A stretch of 64,000 bases of DNA from Deltaproteobacteria bacterium (GCA_016192705.1 JACPTQ010000044.1:62001-126000); one strand, 5' to 3'; numbered from the stretch's first letter, positions 8,910-18,238 are shown. Numbers and translations: made by a program. Notes: generated by a model not told the origin, from the sequence alone.

Positions 8910-9275
8910 ATGCGATTTGCGGCAGCGACCATGTTTGTCGGGGGTTGGCTGATGCCCGCGGTTGCGCATGCGGCGGAACTCGCGTCGTCCGCGAAGAGAC
9001 TCGCGGCGGTTGTTGTTGTTCTCGGATTTGTTTCGTTCGCCGGAACACTCGTGAACTTGGTTCACGCCGAGCGGCCGAGCGTGACGAAGGCGTTCGTCGC
9101 GAAACTGACGCTCATCGCCGCCGTCGCCGCGCTCGCGTTTGTTCTTGTGTCGTTCATCATCGAGCGCACCGCCGCGCAGCATCCGCTCTACTTTGTTATT
9201 CCCGCGCTGACGTGTGTCCTCTGGCTTTTGTCGTCACTCGTCGTGATGCACGCGGGGCGCGCCAGTCAATCTTGA
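8910..9275 (+). CDS. Small membrane protein of unknown function
   Basis: A 121-residue protein with a cleavable-looking signal (MPAVAHAAEL) or first helix, followed by three hydrophobic segments around residues 30-50, 62-80 and 92-112. No recognised motif. It follows the antiporter by about 60 bp on the same strand and may be cotranscribed. The ATG at 8910 was preferred over an in-frame upstream TTG because the hydrophobic leader then begins at the N-terminus. Confidence 0.6.
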   Translation: MRFAAATMFVGGWLMPAVAHAAELASSAKRLAAVVVVLGFVSFAGTLVNLVHAERPSVTKAFVAKLTLIAAVAALAFVLVSFIIERTAAQHPLYFVIPALTCVLWLLSSLVVMHAGRASQS

Positions 9276-9276
9276 C

Positions 9277-9606
9277 TCATCCATCAATCGCCAGCGCGAT
9301 GGCGAGCGCCTGATTCAACTCGTCGATCTTTCGCGCCGGCAATGTACCGATGAAGTTCGTCAGGACCCTTTTCTCCAAGCTGATGAGCTCATCGCAATGG
9401 ACGGCGCTTGCGTGTTTCAACCCGTCTTCAATGTCCACGGCGACTTGAGTCGAGAGGCCGGAATTCGACGAATAGATCGGCGCACAAATTACCGTCGAGA
9501 AGCGGGATTCGAGGAGGACCTGTCGGCTGACCACGACGAAGACGCGCTGGCGCCGCGGATCATTCTTCGATCCGCGATAGACCCGATAAAGGTCGCCGCG
9601 ATTCAA
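9277..9606 (-). CDS. MazF/PemK-family toxin endoribonuclease
   Basis: A 109-residue MazF-fold protein. [19 protein letters not shown] and RVFVVVSRQ are the first strands with the conserved RGD-type start and the VVVS segment. TVICAPIYS and [16 protein letters not shown] match the substrate loop and dimer strand of PemK-like mRNA interferases. The start overlaps the antitoxin stop by 4 bp, the standard antitoxin-toxin order. It would cleave mRNA when freed from its ribbon-helix-helix partner. Confidence 0.85.
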   Translation of the reverse strand: MNRGDLYRVYRGSKNDPRRQRVFVVVSRQVLLESRFSTVICAPIYSSNSGLSTQVAVDIEDGLKHASAVHCDELISLEKRVLTNFIGTLPARKIDELNQALAIALAIDG

Positions 9607-9833
9607 CCACGCACCTGATACCGAAGAACGTCGGCCGCCTCAGCGTTCAATCGATCCGCGTTCGCGTCGAGAATTGCGCGGTCGCGTGCCTCGCGTTCTT
9701 TTCGTGCCTTTTCGGCCAGAAAATGAACCACGGCGGCCTCCACGAATGCCGATCGCGTATCGTCGCGACCAAGTGAACGGTCGATCATTTTAACCACGTC
9801 GGCTGAAAGGGTCACGGATGTCTTGACTTTCAT
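9603..9833 (-). CDS. Ribbon-helix-helix antitoxin of the MazF pair
   Basis: A 76-residue protein. [19 protein letters not shown] is a clear beta-strand plus helix of the CopG/MetJ ribbon-helix-helix fold, and [18 protein letters not shown] is the second helix. The charged C-terminal tail is the likely toxin-wrapping part. The ATG at 9833 was chosen because the DNA-binding strand starts there, preceded by TTGGAGT. It overlaps the toxin gene by 4 bp. The pair lies just downstream of the cyclophilin gene on the same strand. Confidence 0.82.
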   Translation of the reverse strand: MKVKTSVTLSADVVKMIDRSLGRDDTRSAFVEAAVVHFLAEKARKEREARDRAILDANADRLNAEAADVLRYQVRG

Positions 9834-9891
9834 ACTCCAAGTATACCCCATAAGATACTCCGCAAGGAAGGAGCCCTTGTCGTGGCGAGAC

Positions 9892-11763
9892 TCAGTCGAC
9901 CGTGACGCGAACGATCTTGTCGCCAACGATGATGCGGTCGACGACGTCCAACCCGGCGATCACTGTCGCGAAGTTCGTGTAGCGGCCGTCGAGATGCGGC
10001 TGTGCGGAGTGCGTGATGAAAAATTGGCTGCCGCCCGTGTGTCTGCCGGCGAGCGCCATGCCGACGCTGCCGCGAACGTACAAATCGAGCCCGTTGTAAA
10101 ACCCCTTTCGCGCGAGCTCTGCGAAGTTCGCGACGGTGCGCGGTGCGACGTCAGCGTGGAAGCGAATTTCGATCGAGCCCTTCGATGTGACAATTTTCGC
10201 GGTGCGCGGAAGAGCGGCGGGTTTCGCGGCGGCGGCATCGAGTCCTCTCCATTTCGTCGGGCGCTTGAACTTTGGGTTTAGGTGCGCGTGGAATCGATCG
10301 AGTCGTGCGCCGATCGACGCGACGCTCGGCTCGGGGTGCGCGGACAACTCGTGAAACACGGCGTCAACTTCGCCTGGGGGGTACTGCCCGAGCACCGTTG
10401 CGAGCGTGATGATGGCCTCGACGTTTTCGCCTCTCGCGTGCCGTCGCGCGGCGGCCATCATGGCCATCCCTAGGTTGGATCGTTTGAAATATATGCGTGA
10501 CTGCTGCGCGATCGTGTCGGCGGCGACGGCGGCGAGGACGGGGTCTGGGCCTGCGAGGGCTTCGACAAAAACCGGCCGCGCTACTTCGGGCTCGAGGTAA
10601 ACAACGGCGGGCAAAATCGCTGCACGAACTCGCGTGTCCGCCGTCTTGAGGATGGACGTTATCAACTCGGTAACCGCTTCGGATTTGCGCGGGAGCTTCG
10701 CGGCGAGCTCGGCGACGAGACCTGCGCGTCGCCAGGTTGGCATTCGAGTTCCTCCGCAATCGCGCGTCCGGACGCTGGTTTTATCGATGGCATCGAGAAT
10801 CATCGCGGCGCGACACGTAACCCAAGGGGTTGTGAGCCCAATGTCTTTAGCGGTCGCGTAAACCTCCTCGATCGCCACGCGCACGGCCGGTGGGAGCGAC
10901 TTTGCGACGAACAACGATTCGAGTGCCGCGAGCACGACGACCCCCTTGACGCTTTCGAGTTCCTTCGCGTTGTCGCGAATCTGTCGCCACAGCCGAACTG
11001 CGAAATCCGCGATACGCGCCGATTCCTTGCGGTGAACGAGAGTTCGCGCCGCTTCGACCTGGACGCGCCAATCGGCGTCGTTCTGAAGCAAGCGGTCGAG
11101 CCTTTCCGTCGGGACATCGTTCGAGCCGCGCGCAACTTTGACCGCGGCAGCACGAATCTCCGCATCGCGACTCGCGAGCGCTTTCTCCAAAGTTGCGGCC
11201 GGGAGCGGCTTGTTCGCGCGCGCCGCCGCGATGAGCGCGAGCTTGCGAATCGGATTTTCTTCCGATGCAGCGATCTTCGCGATGGCGTCGTCGAGCTGCT
11301 TTGCCCAATCGACTTTGCGCGCCGCGAATCCAAGCGCCATCTGCGTGAGCCCGCCCTGAAGCGAAGGCGACAGCACACGAAGGTAACTCGCGACGCGCCC
11401 ACCATCCGCGGTTTCACCGGTGTTTCCGATCGCGCGAATCATCGCGCCAAGCGCTGCGGCGTCGGGACCGCCCGACCGTTTCCACTCGGCATTAAACGCG
11501 CGGACGAGGTGCTTCGCGATCATCGCGTGATTCGGTTTCGCGCCGTCATCAAGCGCCTTTGATCCCAGCGCCCACGCGCCGTTTGCTCGAATTGGCGCAA
11601 CCGGCGATCGGAGCGCGTCGAACAAACGCTCGACATCGCCGACCCCCGGTGCCCGCGCGAAGTCGACGATTTCGGCCGGCGTTTTGAGCGCTGGCGCACA
11701 CGCGAGAGCCGACGCCGCCGCCAGGACATTCGCCGTCAGCCACTTCCATTCGAGCGTTTTCAT
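9892..11763 (-). CDS. Lipoprotein with HEAT-type helical repeats and an internally shortened cyclophilin domain
   Basis: A 623-residue exported protein. The N-terminus has a lipobox-like AASALAC. Residues about 40-510 are alternating helices with HEAT-like repeats (ASRDAEIRAAAVKVARG and similar). The C-terminal 100 residues are cyclophilin-like: KIVTSKGSIEIRFHADVAPR, FAELARKGFYNGL, HTGGSQFFITHSAQPHLDGR. The segment that normally follows FYNGL (the FHRxxPxFxxQGGDP block with the catalytic Arg) is missing, the sequence passing directly to LDLYVRGSVGMALAG. It is therefore probably not an active prolyl isomerase, though it may still bind peptides. It is the third gene of the serA-CPBP-cyclophilin run, 31 bp after the CPBP gene. 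Confidence 0.83.
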   Translation of the reverse strand: MKTLEWKWLTANVLAAASALACAPALKTPAEIVDFARAPGVGDVERLFDALRSPVAPIRANGAWALGSKALDDGAKPNHAMIAKHLVRAFNAEWKRSGGPDAAALGAMIRAIGNTGETADGGRVASYLRVLSPSLQGGLTQMALGFAARKVDWAKQLDDAIAKIAASEENPIRKLALIAAARANKPLPAATLEKALASRDAEIRAAAVKVARGSNDVPTERLDRLLQNDADWRVQVEAARTLVHRKESARIADFAVRLWRQIRDNAKELESVKGVVVLAALESLFVAKSLPPAVRVAIEEVYATAKDIGLTTPWVTCRAAMILDAIDKTSVRTRDCGGTRMPTWRRAGLVAELAAKLPRKSEAVTELITSILKTADTRVRAAILPAVVYLEPEVARPVFVEALAGPDPVLAAVAADTIAQQSRIYFKRSNLGMAMMAAARRHARGENVEAIITLATVLGQYPPGEVDAVFHELSAHPEPSVASIGARLDRFHAHLNPKFKRPTKWRGLDAAAAKPAALPRTAKIVTSKGSIEIRFHADVAPRTVANFAELARKGFYNGLDLYVRGSVGMALAGRHTGGSQFFITHSAQPHLDGRYTNFATVIAGLDVVDRIIVGDKIVRVTVD

Positions 11764-11794
11764 AGGCCGCTTCTACGGCAACAACTCGGGAACT

Positions 11795-12661
11795 TCAAAC
11801 AGACCTTCGCTCGAATCGAAGAAACGCGGCGAAGGCGATGGCAGCGCCGAGAGTTGTGACAATGATTCCAGCGAGGCTGGCTTCGAGACCCCACTCGCCG
11901 CCCGAGAGCCACGGATCCGCGCTCGTCGTCGATTCCCAAAACCGAGGCGACGTCAACAGCGATTGCGTAAAGTTCCACCCGACGTGCAACCCGATTGGCA
12001 GCAAGATATTGCGCGAGACGAGCATTGCGTAGCTAAGGAGGAAACCCGCGAGGGCGACCGAGACGATAGCGGCGACGGTCGGGTGCGGGTTGAAGAGGTG
12101 CGCCAAGCCGAACGCCGCCCCTAGGCCGATGGCAATTGCGTGCGGGCCGATCGCCTTTGCGCACACCGAGAACGCCCAGCCTCGAAACGTGTACTCTTCC
12201 CAAGCGGCGTTCAGGATCGTCGCGAAAAGGCCGGCGGCCAGAGTTCCGAGAAACGTGAGAGGCTCGACCGGCCGCCACGCGATTTCGAGCCCACCGGTTG
12301 CGAGCACCGTCGCGAACACGATCGCGAAAATGGCGCTGCCCGCGAGGAGTCCGATGAGCGCGAGGCGTGCGGTCGCAAAGGTTGCGGTCGGGATCAAGAT
12401 GAGGCCCGGCCGCTCAATCGCGCGGCTGCGGCGCTGGACGAAGACGGTCGCCGCGACGACAAGCCCCAACATCACCGCACCAACGAGAAAGTTCCGGACG
12501 AGCGACTTTTCGCCGAGAAACGACGCGGACTCCCAGAGCACCATCCGCACTGCCACGCTGACAGCGACAAAGCCGAGAGCCAACCCGAACGCCTTCAGTC
12601 TCGACCGCAGAGAGCGACTCCATCCGACACGCATTGGCCCTGGCGGCGGGCATTCGATCAT
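11795..12661 (-). CDS. CPBP-family intramembrane metalloprotease
   Basis: A 288-residue membrane protein with about seven hydrophobic helices. It has the three CPBP (PF02517, Abi/CAAX-protease-like) signatures: EEYTFRGW (EExxxR, near residue 156), FGLAHLFN, and HVGWNFTQS. It would cleave within or near the membrane; substrate unknown. The first ATG (12661) lies 9 bp after the serA stop; an internal ATG at 12634 is an alternative start. Confidence 0.88.
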   Translation of the reverse strand: MIECPPPGPMRVGWSRSLRSRLKAFGLALGFVAVSVAVRMVLWESASFLGEKSLVRNFLVGAVMLGLVVAATVFVQRRSRAIERPGLILIPTATFATARLALIGLLAGSAIFAIVFATVLATGGLEIAWRPVEPLTFLGTLAAGLFATILNAAWEEYTFRGWAFSVCAKAIGPHAIAIGLGAAFGLAHLFNPHPTVAAIVSVALAGFLLSYAMLVSRNILLPIGLHVGWNFTQSLLTSPRFWESTTSADPWLSGGEWGLEASLAGIIVTTLGAAIAFAAFLRFERRSV

Positions 12662-12670
12662 CGGTTGCTA

Positions 12671-14260
12671 CTACAACACGACCTGCGTGACCGAGATGAT
12701 GTGAGGAAGCACGCGAAGCTCGGCGAGGACGGCGTCGCTTGCCGGTGCGTCGATGCTCCAGAGCGCGACCGCGGCCGCACGCTCCTTCACGAGTCCGAGC
12801 TGCATGCGCGAAATGTTGATGCCGCGCGCCCCGAGGTGTGTTCCGACGGCGCCGATGACGCCGGGTTTGTCGTGGTTGTGCACGATGAGAATCGGCCCTT
12901 CGGGGACTGCCTCGAAGCGATACTCGTTGATGCGCGTCAACCGCGGTTCGTTTTTCCCAAAGAGGGTCCCTTGGACGAGAAGCGTTTCGGTTCCGTCCTG
13001 ACGAACCCTGAGCGTGATTTGGCTCGCGTAGTCTTTCGCCCGCGCTGACTTCGCCTCGATGACGTCGAGGCCGCGTTCGCGCGCGATAATCGGCGCATTG
13101 ACAAAATTGACTTGCGCGCCTTCGAGGTGCGTCGCGAGATACCCTTCGACCATCGCGTTCGTGAGCGGTGCCGTGGCGCGCTCGGCGATTTCGCCGTCAA
13201 ACTCAAGCGTGAGTCGCGACGCGCCGCCCCGTGTGAGCTGCCCGGCGAGCGATCCGAGTTTTCGCGCGAGCGGTAAATAAGCACCAAGCGCGTCAAGCAC
13301 TTCGCGCGACAGCGACGGAACGTTGACAGCGCCCGCGATGATACCGTCGTTCAAGTAGGCGACGATCTGTTCTGCGATGCCGACCGAAACCGCGACCTGC
13401 GCTTCGCCCGTCGACGCGCCGAGGTGCGGCGTGCAGATGAAGTTCGAGAGCTCGAAAAGCGGCGACGCCCCCGGCGGCTCCTTTTCAAACACGTCGAGCG
13501 CGGCCGCCGCGACTTTCCCGGCCTTCAGCGCCTCGGCGAGATCGACTTCGTTGACGATGCCGCCGCGCGCGCAGTTCACGATGACGACGCCGTCTTTCAT
13601 GCGCGCGATGGTGTCGCGCCGCACGAGGTTCCGCGTCTCGTCGGTGAGCGGCGTGTGGAACGTGAAGTAGTCGGCCCGCGCCCAAAGTTCATCGAGCGTG
13701 ACCGGCGTGATTTCGAGTCGCGCCGCGGCCTCTTTCGACAAGAACGGGTCGTACGCGACGACCTTCATCTTCAAGCCCCGCGCGCGATCGGCGACGATGC
13801 GCCCGATGTTCCCGAGCCCGACGATCCCGAGCGTCTTCCCGAAAAGCTCGCGCCCCATGAACTTCGACTTTTCCCACTTGCCGGCCTTCATCGACGCCGT
13901 CGCCTGCGGGACCATGCGCGAAGCCGCAAAGAGCAAGGCGATCGTGTGTTCGGCGGCCGCTGTCGCATTCCCGAGCGGCGTGTTCATGACGAGAACGCCC
14001 CGCTTCGACGCCGCATCGAGGTCGACGTTGTCGACGCCGATCCCCGCGCGCCCAACGACCTTTAAGTCGCGTCCCGCCTCGATCACCGCCGCCGTCACCT
14101 GCGACGCGCTTCGCACGACAAGCGCCTGATACCCAGGCACCGCGCGCACGAGTTCGTCGGGTTTCATCCCGACCTTCACGTCAACCGCAACTCCCGCCGC
14201 AGCCTTGAAAACATCGAGCCCCTCGGGCGCTAGCGCATCGGCCACTAAGATTCGATTCAT
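12671..14260 (-). CDS. serA: D-3-phosphoglycerate dehydrogenase
   Basis: A 529-residue SerA of the long type. It oxidises 3-phosphoglycerate to 3-phosphohydroxypyruvate with NAD+, the first step of serine synthesis. The NAD-binding motif GIVGLGNIGRIVADRARG and the catalytic segments NCARGGIVNE, ALDVFEKEPP and TPHLGASTGEAQ are present. The C-terminal third is the allosteric substrate-binding domain followed by an ACT domain (GPILIVHNHDKPGVIGAVGT), so serine feedback is likely. It is preceded by a toxin-antitoxin pair with only 17 bp between, so it may share the operator of that pair. Confidence 0.95.
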   Translation of the reverse strand: MNRILVADALAPEGLDVFKAAAGVAVDVKVGMKPDELVRAVPGYQALVVRSASQVTAAVIEAGRDLKVVGRAGIGVDNVDLDAASKRGVLVMNTPLGNATAAAEHTIALLFAASRMVPQATASMKAGKWEKSKFMGRELFGKTLGIVGLGNIGRIVADRARGLKMKVVAYDPFLSKEAAARLEITPVTLDELWARADYFTFHTPLTDETRNLVRRDTIARMKDGVVIVNCARGGIVNEVDLAEALKAGKVAAAALDVFEKEPPGASPLFELSNFICTPHLGASTGEAQVAVSVGIAEQIVAYLNDGIIAGAVNVPSLSREVLDALGAYLPLARKLGSLAGQLTRGGASRLTLEFDGEIAERATAPLTNAMVEGYLATHLEGAQVNFVNAPIIARERGLDVIEAKSARAKDYASQITLRVRQDGTETLLVQGTLFGKNEPRLTRINEYRFEAVPEGPILIVHNHDKPGVIGAVGTHLGARGINISRMQLGLVKERAAAVALWSIDAPASDAVLAELRVLPHIISVTQVVL

Positions 14261-14277
14261 GAACCACTCCCCGCCGG

Positions 14278-14607
14278 TTACGGCGCGAACATTTCACCCA
14301 GGATCGCGAGAACGCCGGTTCCCGCCTTCGTATCGATCCGTCCCATTCGCTTGATCAGTCGCTCCTTGTCAACCGTCCGAATCTGGTCAAGCACAACCTG
14401 GCCCGATTTTCGCGCAAATCGCACCGGCACCCGCGTTGGATAGTCAAGGCCCTTCGACGTCATCGGCGCAACGATGACCGTTCCGATGAAGCGATTCATC
14501 TCATCGGGCGAAACGACAACACAGGGGCGCGTCTTCCGAATTTCGCGTTCTTCGGTTGGGTCGAGCCGCACGAGGAAGACGTCAAACCGAGAAACTACCA
14601 GCGCCAC
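14278..14607 (-). CDS. mazF: MazF/PemK-family toxin endoribonuclease (second pair)
   Basis: A 109-residue MazF protein. SRFDVFLVRLDPTEEREIRK, TRPCVVVSPDEMN, GTVIVAPMTSK and GQVVLDQIRTVDKERL are the four conserved blocks of chromosomal MazF mRNA interferases. The GTG at 14607 was preferred over a TTG at 14622 because a GGAGAAAGAGGA stretch precedes it. Either start overlaps the AbrB-type antitoxin gene. Confidence 0.88.
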   Translation of the reverse strand: MALVVSRFDVFLVRLDPTEEREIRKTRPCVVVSPDEMNRFIGTVIVAPMTSKGLDYPTRVPVRFARKSGQVVLDQIRTVDKERLIKRMGRIDTKAGTGVLAILGEMFAP

Positions 14608-14849
14608 TCCTCTTTCTCCCAATTCGTTGCGCGTGTCTGGCCGCGGTCGAGGAGCGCATCATCGGCATGCTCAGCCATGGCGCGAAACGCCTCGGACCAA
14701 CCTTGTCGCGTTTGTTTGACGGGCCGCACCTCGATCCGATTTCCGACGCGTCGGATGTCGACCACATCCGAAAGCCGGCACTCCTCGAGGAACGCCTTTG
14801 GTATCCGGATGCCGCGCGAGTTTCCGATTCGGACGAGATTCGCACGCAC
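14595..14849 (-). CDS. AbrB/MazE-type antitoxin
   Basis: An 84-residue protein. Its first 45 residues (LVRIGNSRGIRIPKAFLEE, then VVDIRRVGNRIEVRPVK) form a SpoVT-AbrB swapped-hairpin DNA-binding domain. The acidic, Trp-rich C-terminus (TNWEKEEWRW) is the typical MazF-binding tail. The start is a GTG preceded by a strong AGGAGG eight bases upstream. It overlaps the toxin gene. Confidence 0.88.
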   Translation of the reverse strand: MRANLVRIGNSRGIRIPKAFLEECRLSDVVDIRRVGNRIEVRPVKQTRQGWSEAFRAMAEHADDALLDRGQTRATNWEKEEWRW

Positions 14850-14868
14850 CGTCAGGACCTCCTAGGAA

Positions 14869-14887
14869 ATAATTACTTTGTAATTAC
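14869..14887. promoter_or_regulatory. Candidate operator of the AbrB/MazF pair
   Basis: Two near-identical 8-bp palindromic blocks (ATAATTAC and GTAATTAC) separated by three bases lie about 20 bp upstream of the antitoxin start, in an AT-rich patch inside GC-rich surroundings. Paired boxes of this kind are usual targets of AbrB-type antitoxins, so autoregulation of the toxin pair and possibly of serA downstream is inferred. Confidence 0.5.
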
Positions 14888-14929
14888 ACCCGAATGCCGC
14901 CCCTGTCAATCCAAGTGCCCGTGGCGCGC

Positions 14930-16357
14930 TCACAGCGTCTTCAAGTATTCGATGACCGCGGCGCGCTCGTCGGTGGTCAAGGCGTCGCCAAACGTGTGGC
15001 CCGCGTTTGAGTAGCCGAGTTCTGTGGTGTCGTAGATGTACTTTTTCTTTTCGGCGTCGGGCTCGTTGGCTTTTCCGCCGTCGACCTCCGTGAATCGCCA
15101 CCCAACGGCGATCGGATCGTAGTCGTTCGAATTGAACGTGCGCGTCCAAAACCGCGGCCGCGTGCGGCTTTCAAGGAGAGCGGCAACTGTTGGCACCGAC
15201 CCATTGTGCAGATACGGCGCCGTCGCCCAAATGCCGTCGAGGGGTGGCGCGACGTAGCCGCGTTCGGGTTCGAGTCGCGCAGTGCGCCCATAAAACGACG
15301 CGTTAAACCACGCGATGTAGAGGTCCGCAAACTGCGTCGACCCGACAACGAGCGCGGGGTCGGTCCCGATGGTTTCGATCGGTACGACGCGATTTGGGTA
15401 TTCGCCGTCCGGGCCGTACGTGCCGTGGCACGAAGCGCAGTTACCTTCGAAAACGCGGCGGCCGATTTCCGCGCGCGCGCCCTCGACGGCGTATGGATAA
15501 GGTGGCGGCGTGAGCGACGCAATGAACGCACGAATATCGTTAAAGTACGCGTCGATCTCGGTCGCCTGCTCGACGCTGTCCGTGCAAAGCGTCGACGCCG
15601 TCATCATGATGCGCGCGTGATCGCCGCGGCCGGCGGCATTGTAAAACATCGCGTTCTTTTTTCGCATTCGCCACCACGGCGGCACATCGACCGGTACGAC
15701 GATTTCCGGCGGCAGCTCGAGAATTGGCGTGTCGGACCAGGCGAGCGTCGCGACGTCGCGGTGCGCGAACAAAACGGCGGCGAGGTTGTCGGCTGGATTC
15801 ACGCCGACCGTCGATGTCTGCACGTACGGTGCGATTGCCTTCGTGCGCGCTGCCCATTTGCGAAGCTCCGCCTTTTCGGCGTCGGTGTCCAAGAAGCCCT
15901 CGGCGGCTCCCGCGAGGTTTGCGGCCGCTCCATAGTTGTCGGTGAAATCGCCGTCGGCCGCGCCGAGCCCAACGACGAGGCGCCCCTTGATGTGGCCCGC
16001 GTGGCATGTGAGGCAGTTCGCCGAAACGACTTCGACGCCGGCCTTCGTCGTGAAGGCGGTCATGTTGTATGGGAGCGTCGCGTTTCGACCTGTTCGCCCC
16101 GGCAAGCGCATCGACGCCGGCGCCGGCCCGGCAAATCGCGCGTAAAGCGAGTACGGGATTCCGCACGAAACGTAACCGTTGTTGACGAGCGCCACGTAGC
16201 CCGCATCGGGGTCGCCCGCGCGTTGCGTTGTCGCGGGAACAACATCTCGCGCCGGTGGTGGTGTCGCGGATCCTCCGGACGGTCCACCGTTCACGCAAGC
16301 GAGCGGAAGAAGCGCGATCGCCACCTTTGAACACGCTTTGCGAATCCCAATCACCAT
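14930..16357 (-). CDS. Exported di-haem c-type cytochrome
   Basis: A 475-residue protein with a lipobox-like leader (IALLPLAC). Two haem-binding motifs are visible: CLTCH near residue 115 and CASCH near residue 306. PPLDGIWATAPYLHNGSVPT close to the C-terminus is typical of di-haem peroxidase/RoxA-like cytochromes, where it frames the second haem. Family members are periplasmic oxidases or peroxidases; the substrate is unknown. The ATG at 16357 was chosen because the leader starts there; longer frames upstream run into the divergent gene. Confidence 0.85.
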   Translation of the reverse strand: MVIGIRKACSKVAIALLPLACVNGGPSGGSATPPPARDVVPATTQRAGDPDAGYVALVNNGYVSCGIPYSLYARFAGPAPASMRLPGRTGRNATLPYNMTAFTTKAGVEVVSANCLTCHAGHIKGRLVVGLGAADGDFTDNYGAAANLAGAAEGFLDTDAEKAELRKWAARTKAIAPYVQTSTVGVNPADNLAAVLFAHRDVATLAWSDTPILELPPEIVVPVDVPPWWRMRKKNAMFYNAAGRGDHARIMMTASTLCTDSVEQATEIDAYFNDIRAFIASLTPPPYPYAVEGARAEIGRRVFEGNCASCHGTYGPDGEYPNRVVPIETIGTDPALVVGSTQFADLYIAWFNASFYGRTARLEPERGYVAPPLDGIWATAPYLHNGSVPTVAALLESRTRPRFWTRTFNSNDYDPIAVGWRFTEVDGGKANEPDAEKKKYIYDTTELGYSNAGHTFGDALTTDERAAVIEYLKTL

Positions 16358-16549
16358 AATCGAGTCGCGCAGTCTACCATATTTGTCCCGCGTTCTGCGA
16401 CCGCGATTTTGCGGATCATTTTTCCGCCTCGCTCGACCAAAACTGATCGCATCCGACTGAATTCCGGAGAGTTTTTGCTGACGCCGTTTGGGATCGCACA
16501 TTGCTTTGAATCCCTTCGAGGAGAGTCGTTGACGACGGAAGGGATCGCG

Positions 16550-18238
16550 ATGAAGCGTCTGACAGTTTTTGCTTTTCTTTTTTTGAGTTTGGCCTGTCGT
16601 GCCGAACCCGATCGCTCGCAAACCTCTGCTGGACCCGCCCCAAGAGGTCCCGTTACGGGAGATGCCGGTGCGCCGATCGATTCGACTTGCCGCTTTGACA
16701 CCGTCGCCGACGCGGGTCAACCAGCTGTCGTCGATGCTGGGCACGGCGGTCACCACGACGATGCAGGCCATCCGCCGGCCCACGGCGATGAGGCGATCGA
16801 TGCCGGTTTGCCGCCCGCGCGGGTGACGGTCAACGTGAACACGAGCGCCCGTTTCCAGACGGTGTCTGGATTTGGCGCTACGGCGGTTCCATTCGAAAAC
16901 GATCGTTTCTACAATTCGCACGTTTCGACCGTTCCGCCCGTCGTGTCAGCGACGCCCGCAAAGCGCCAGGCGTTGGCAAAACTCATTTTCGAAGACCTCG
17001 GGATGTCGCGCGCGCGCCTGCCGTATCGCGGCATCGAGCCGACGAATGACAACGGTGACGCGGAGGCGTTTGATTGGACGAAATTTGTTTTCGATTATCG
17101 TCCGACGCAAGACGCCATCGGCTCGCTCGCGACCGGCCCAGACCACACGGCCGCGCTCGTCAAAGACTCGATCCCGTTTGGGCTCACGACGTTTTTCCCG
17201 GTCAACTCAGTCGAGTGGGAGCCCGACTGGATGCATGCCGCCGCTGGTAGCCCGCGCGTGGCCCCCGGTATGGAAGCCGAGTTCGCGGAGTTCATCGCGG
17301 CGGCGGCCAAGCGATATGCCGACCTCGGCGTCGAGGTGCCGTACTTGAGCATTGCCAACGAGCCATCGTTTGCGACGGGTCTCGGCGCGAGTCTCACGCC
17401 CGCGCAGCTCGTCGATGTCGTGAAGTACGCCGGGCGGCGGTTTCGCGCGCTCGGGTTTTCAACGAAGCTCGTCGCGCCCGACGATTTTAGCCCCGCGAAC
17501 GCGCTGCCGTATGTGCGCGCGCTTTTGGCGGACACCGAGGCGCGCGGTTACCTCGGCGCCATCGCGTATCATTCGTACGATGCGTACGTCTCGACGCGCG
17601 ACATGCTTGCGACGTCGGGCATGGGCGCGCCGCCGGCCGGACCGATCGCCGCGCGTCAGGAGATCCGGGATCTCGCGGCGACGTGGGGACTCCCCGTGTG
17701 GATGACCGAGTCGAGCGGGTCGGTCGATGGGCTCGGGCGCTTCAAAAGCGCACTCGCACGCGTGAACCACGTTCACGACGAGCTTGTCTATGCGAACGTC
17801 GCGGCGTTCGACCAGATGAGCCACTGGTTTCTCGACCGGCCCGACTACGAAGAGGCGCTCGCGACGGTGTCGTTCGATGCGAGCGGCGCGCTCGCGACCT
17901 ACGCGGCGCTCCCGATTGGAACGGCGATGTCACAGTATGCGCGCTACGTCCGGCCCGGCTCGGTTCGCGTCGCGGCGACATCGACGAACGCCCGCGTTCG
18001 CGCGAGCGCATTCGTCGCGCCCGGCAATCGGCTCGTCGTCGTTATCATAAACAACTGGTCGACCGGCATCTCGCTTTCACTCTCCGCTCCGGGGACTCTG
18101 CTCGGCGGTGTTGGCGAGCGTATTGTGACAACCGAGCAAATTTCACGTGCCTCGACGAACTTCGCCGTGTCGAGCGGTTCGAACGATTTCTGCGTTCCTC
18201 CCGAGAGCATCACGACGATCGTGACTCCCCTCTTATAA
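16550..18238 (+). CDS. GH30-like glycoside hydrolase lipoprotein
   Basis: A 562-residue exported protein with lipobox FLSLAC. The opening of the catalytic part (residues about 108-122, QTVSGFGATAVPFE) matches the GFGxA entry of family GH30. YLSIANEPS supplies the acid/base Glu (271) and PVWMTESSG the nucleophile (Glu387) at the ends of strands 4 and 7, and a C-terminal beta-sandwich (VRVAATSTNARVRASAF) follows. GH30 enzymes cut beta-linked glucans, xylans or glucosylceramides; which applies here cannot be told. Divergent from the cytochrome with a 192-bp gap. Confidence 0.82.
   Translation: MKRLTVFAFLFLSLACRAEPDRSQTSAGPAPRGPVTGDAGAPIDSTCRFDTVADAGQPAVVDAGHGGHHDDAGHPPAHGDEAIDAGLPPARVTVNVNTSARFQTVSGFGATAVPFENDRFYNSHVSTVPPVVSATPAKRQALAKLIFEDLGMSRARLPYRGIEPTNDNGDAEAFDWTKFVFDYRPTQDAIGSLATGPDHTAALVKDSIPFGLTTFFPVNSVEWEPDWMHAAAGSPRVAPGMEAEFAEFIAAAAKRYADLGVEVPYLSIANEPSFATGLGASLTPAQLVDVVKYAGRRFRALGFSTKLVAPDDFSPANALPYVRALLADTEARGYLGAIAYHSYDAYVSTRDMLATSGMGAPPAGPIAARQEIRDLAATWGLPVWMTESSGSVDGLGRFKSALARVNHVHDELVYANVAAFDQMSHWFLDRPDYEEALATVSFDASGALATYAALPIGTAMSQYARYVRPGSVRVAATSTNARVRASAFVAPGNRLVVVIINNWSTGISLSLSAPGTLLGGVGERIVTTEQISRASTNFAVSSGSNDFCVPPESITTIVTPLL

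Noticed and set aside
16358-16921. N-terminal extension of the cytochrome to a longer frame
   Set aside because: The extension lies antisense to the GH30-like gene, is Arg-rich and would bury the signal peptide; the ATG at 16357 gives a normal lipoprotein leader.
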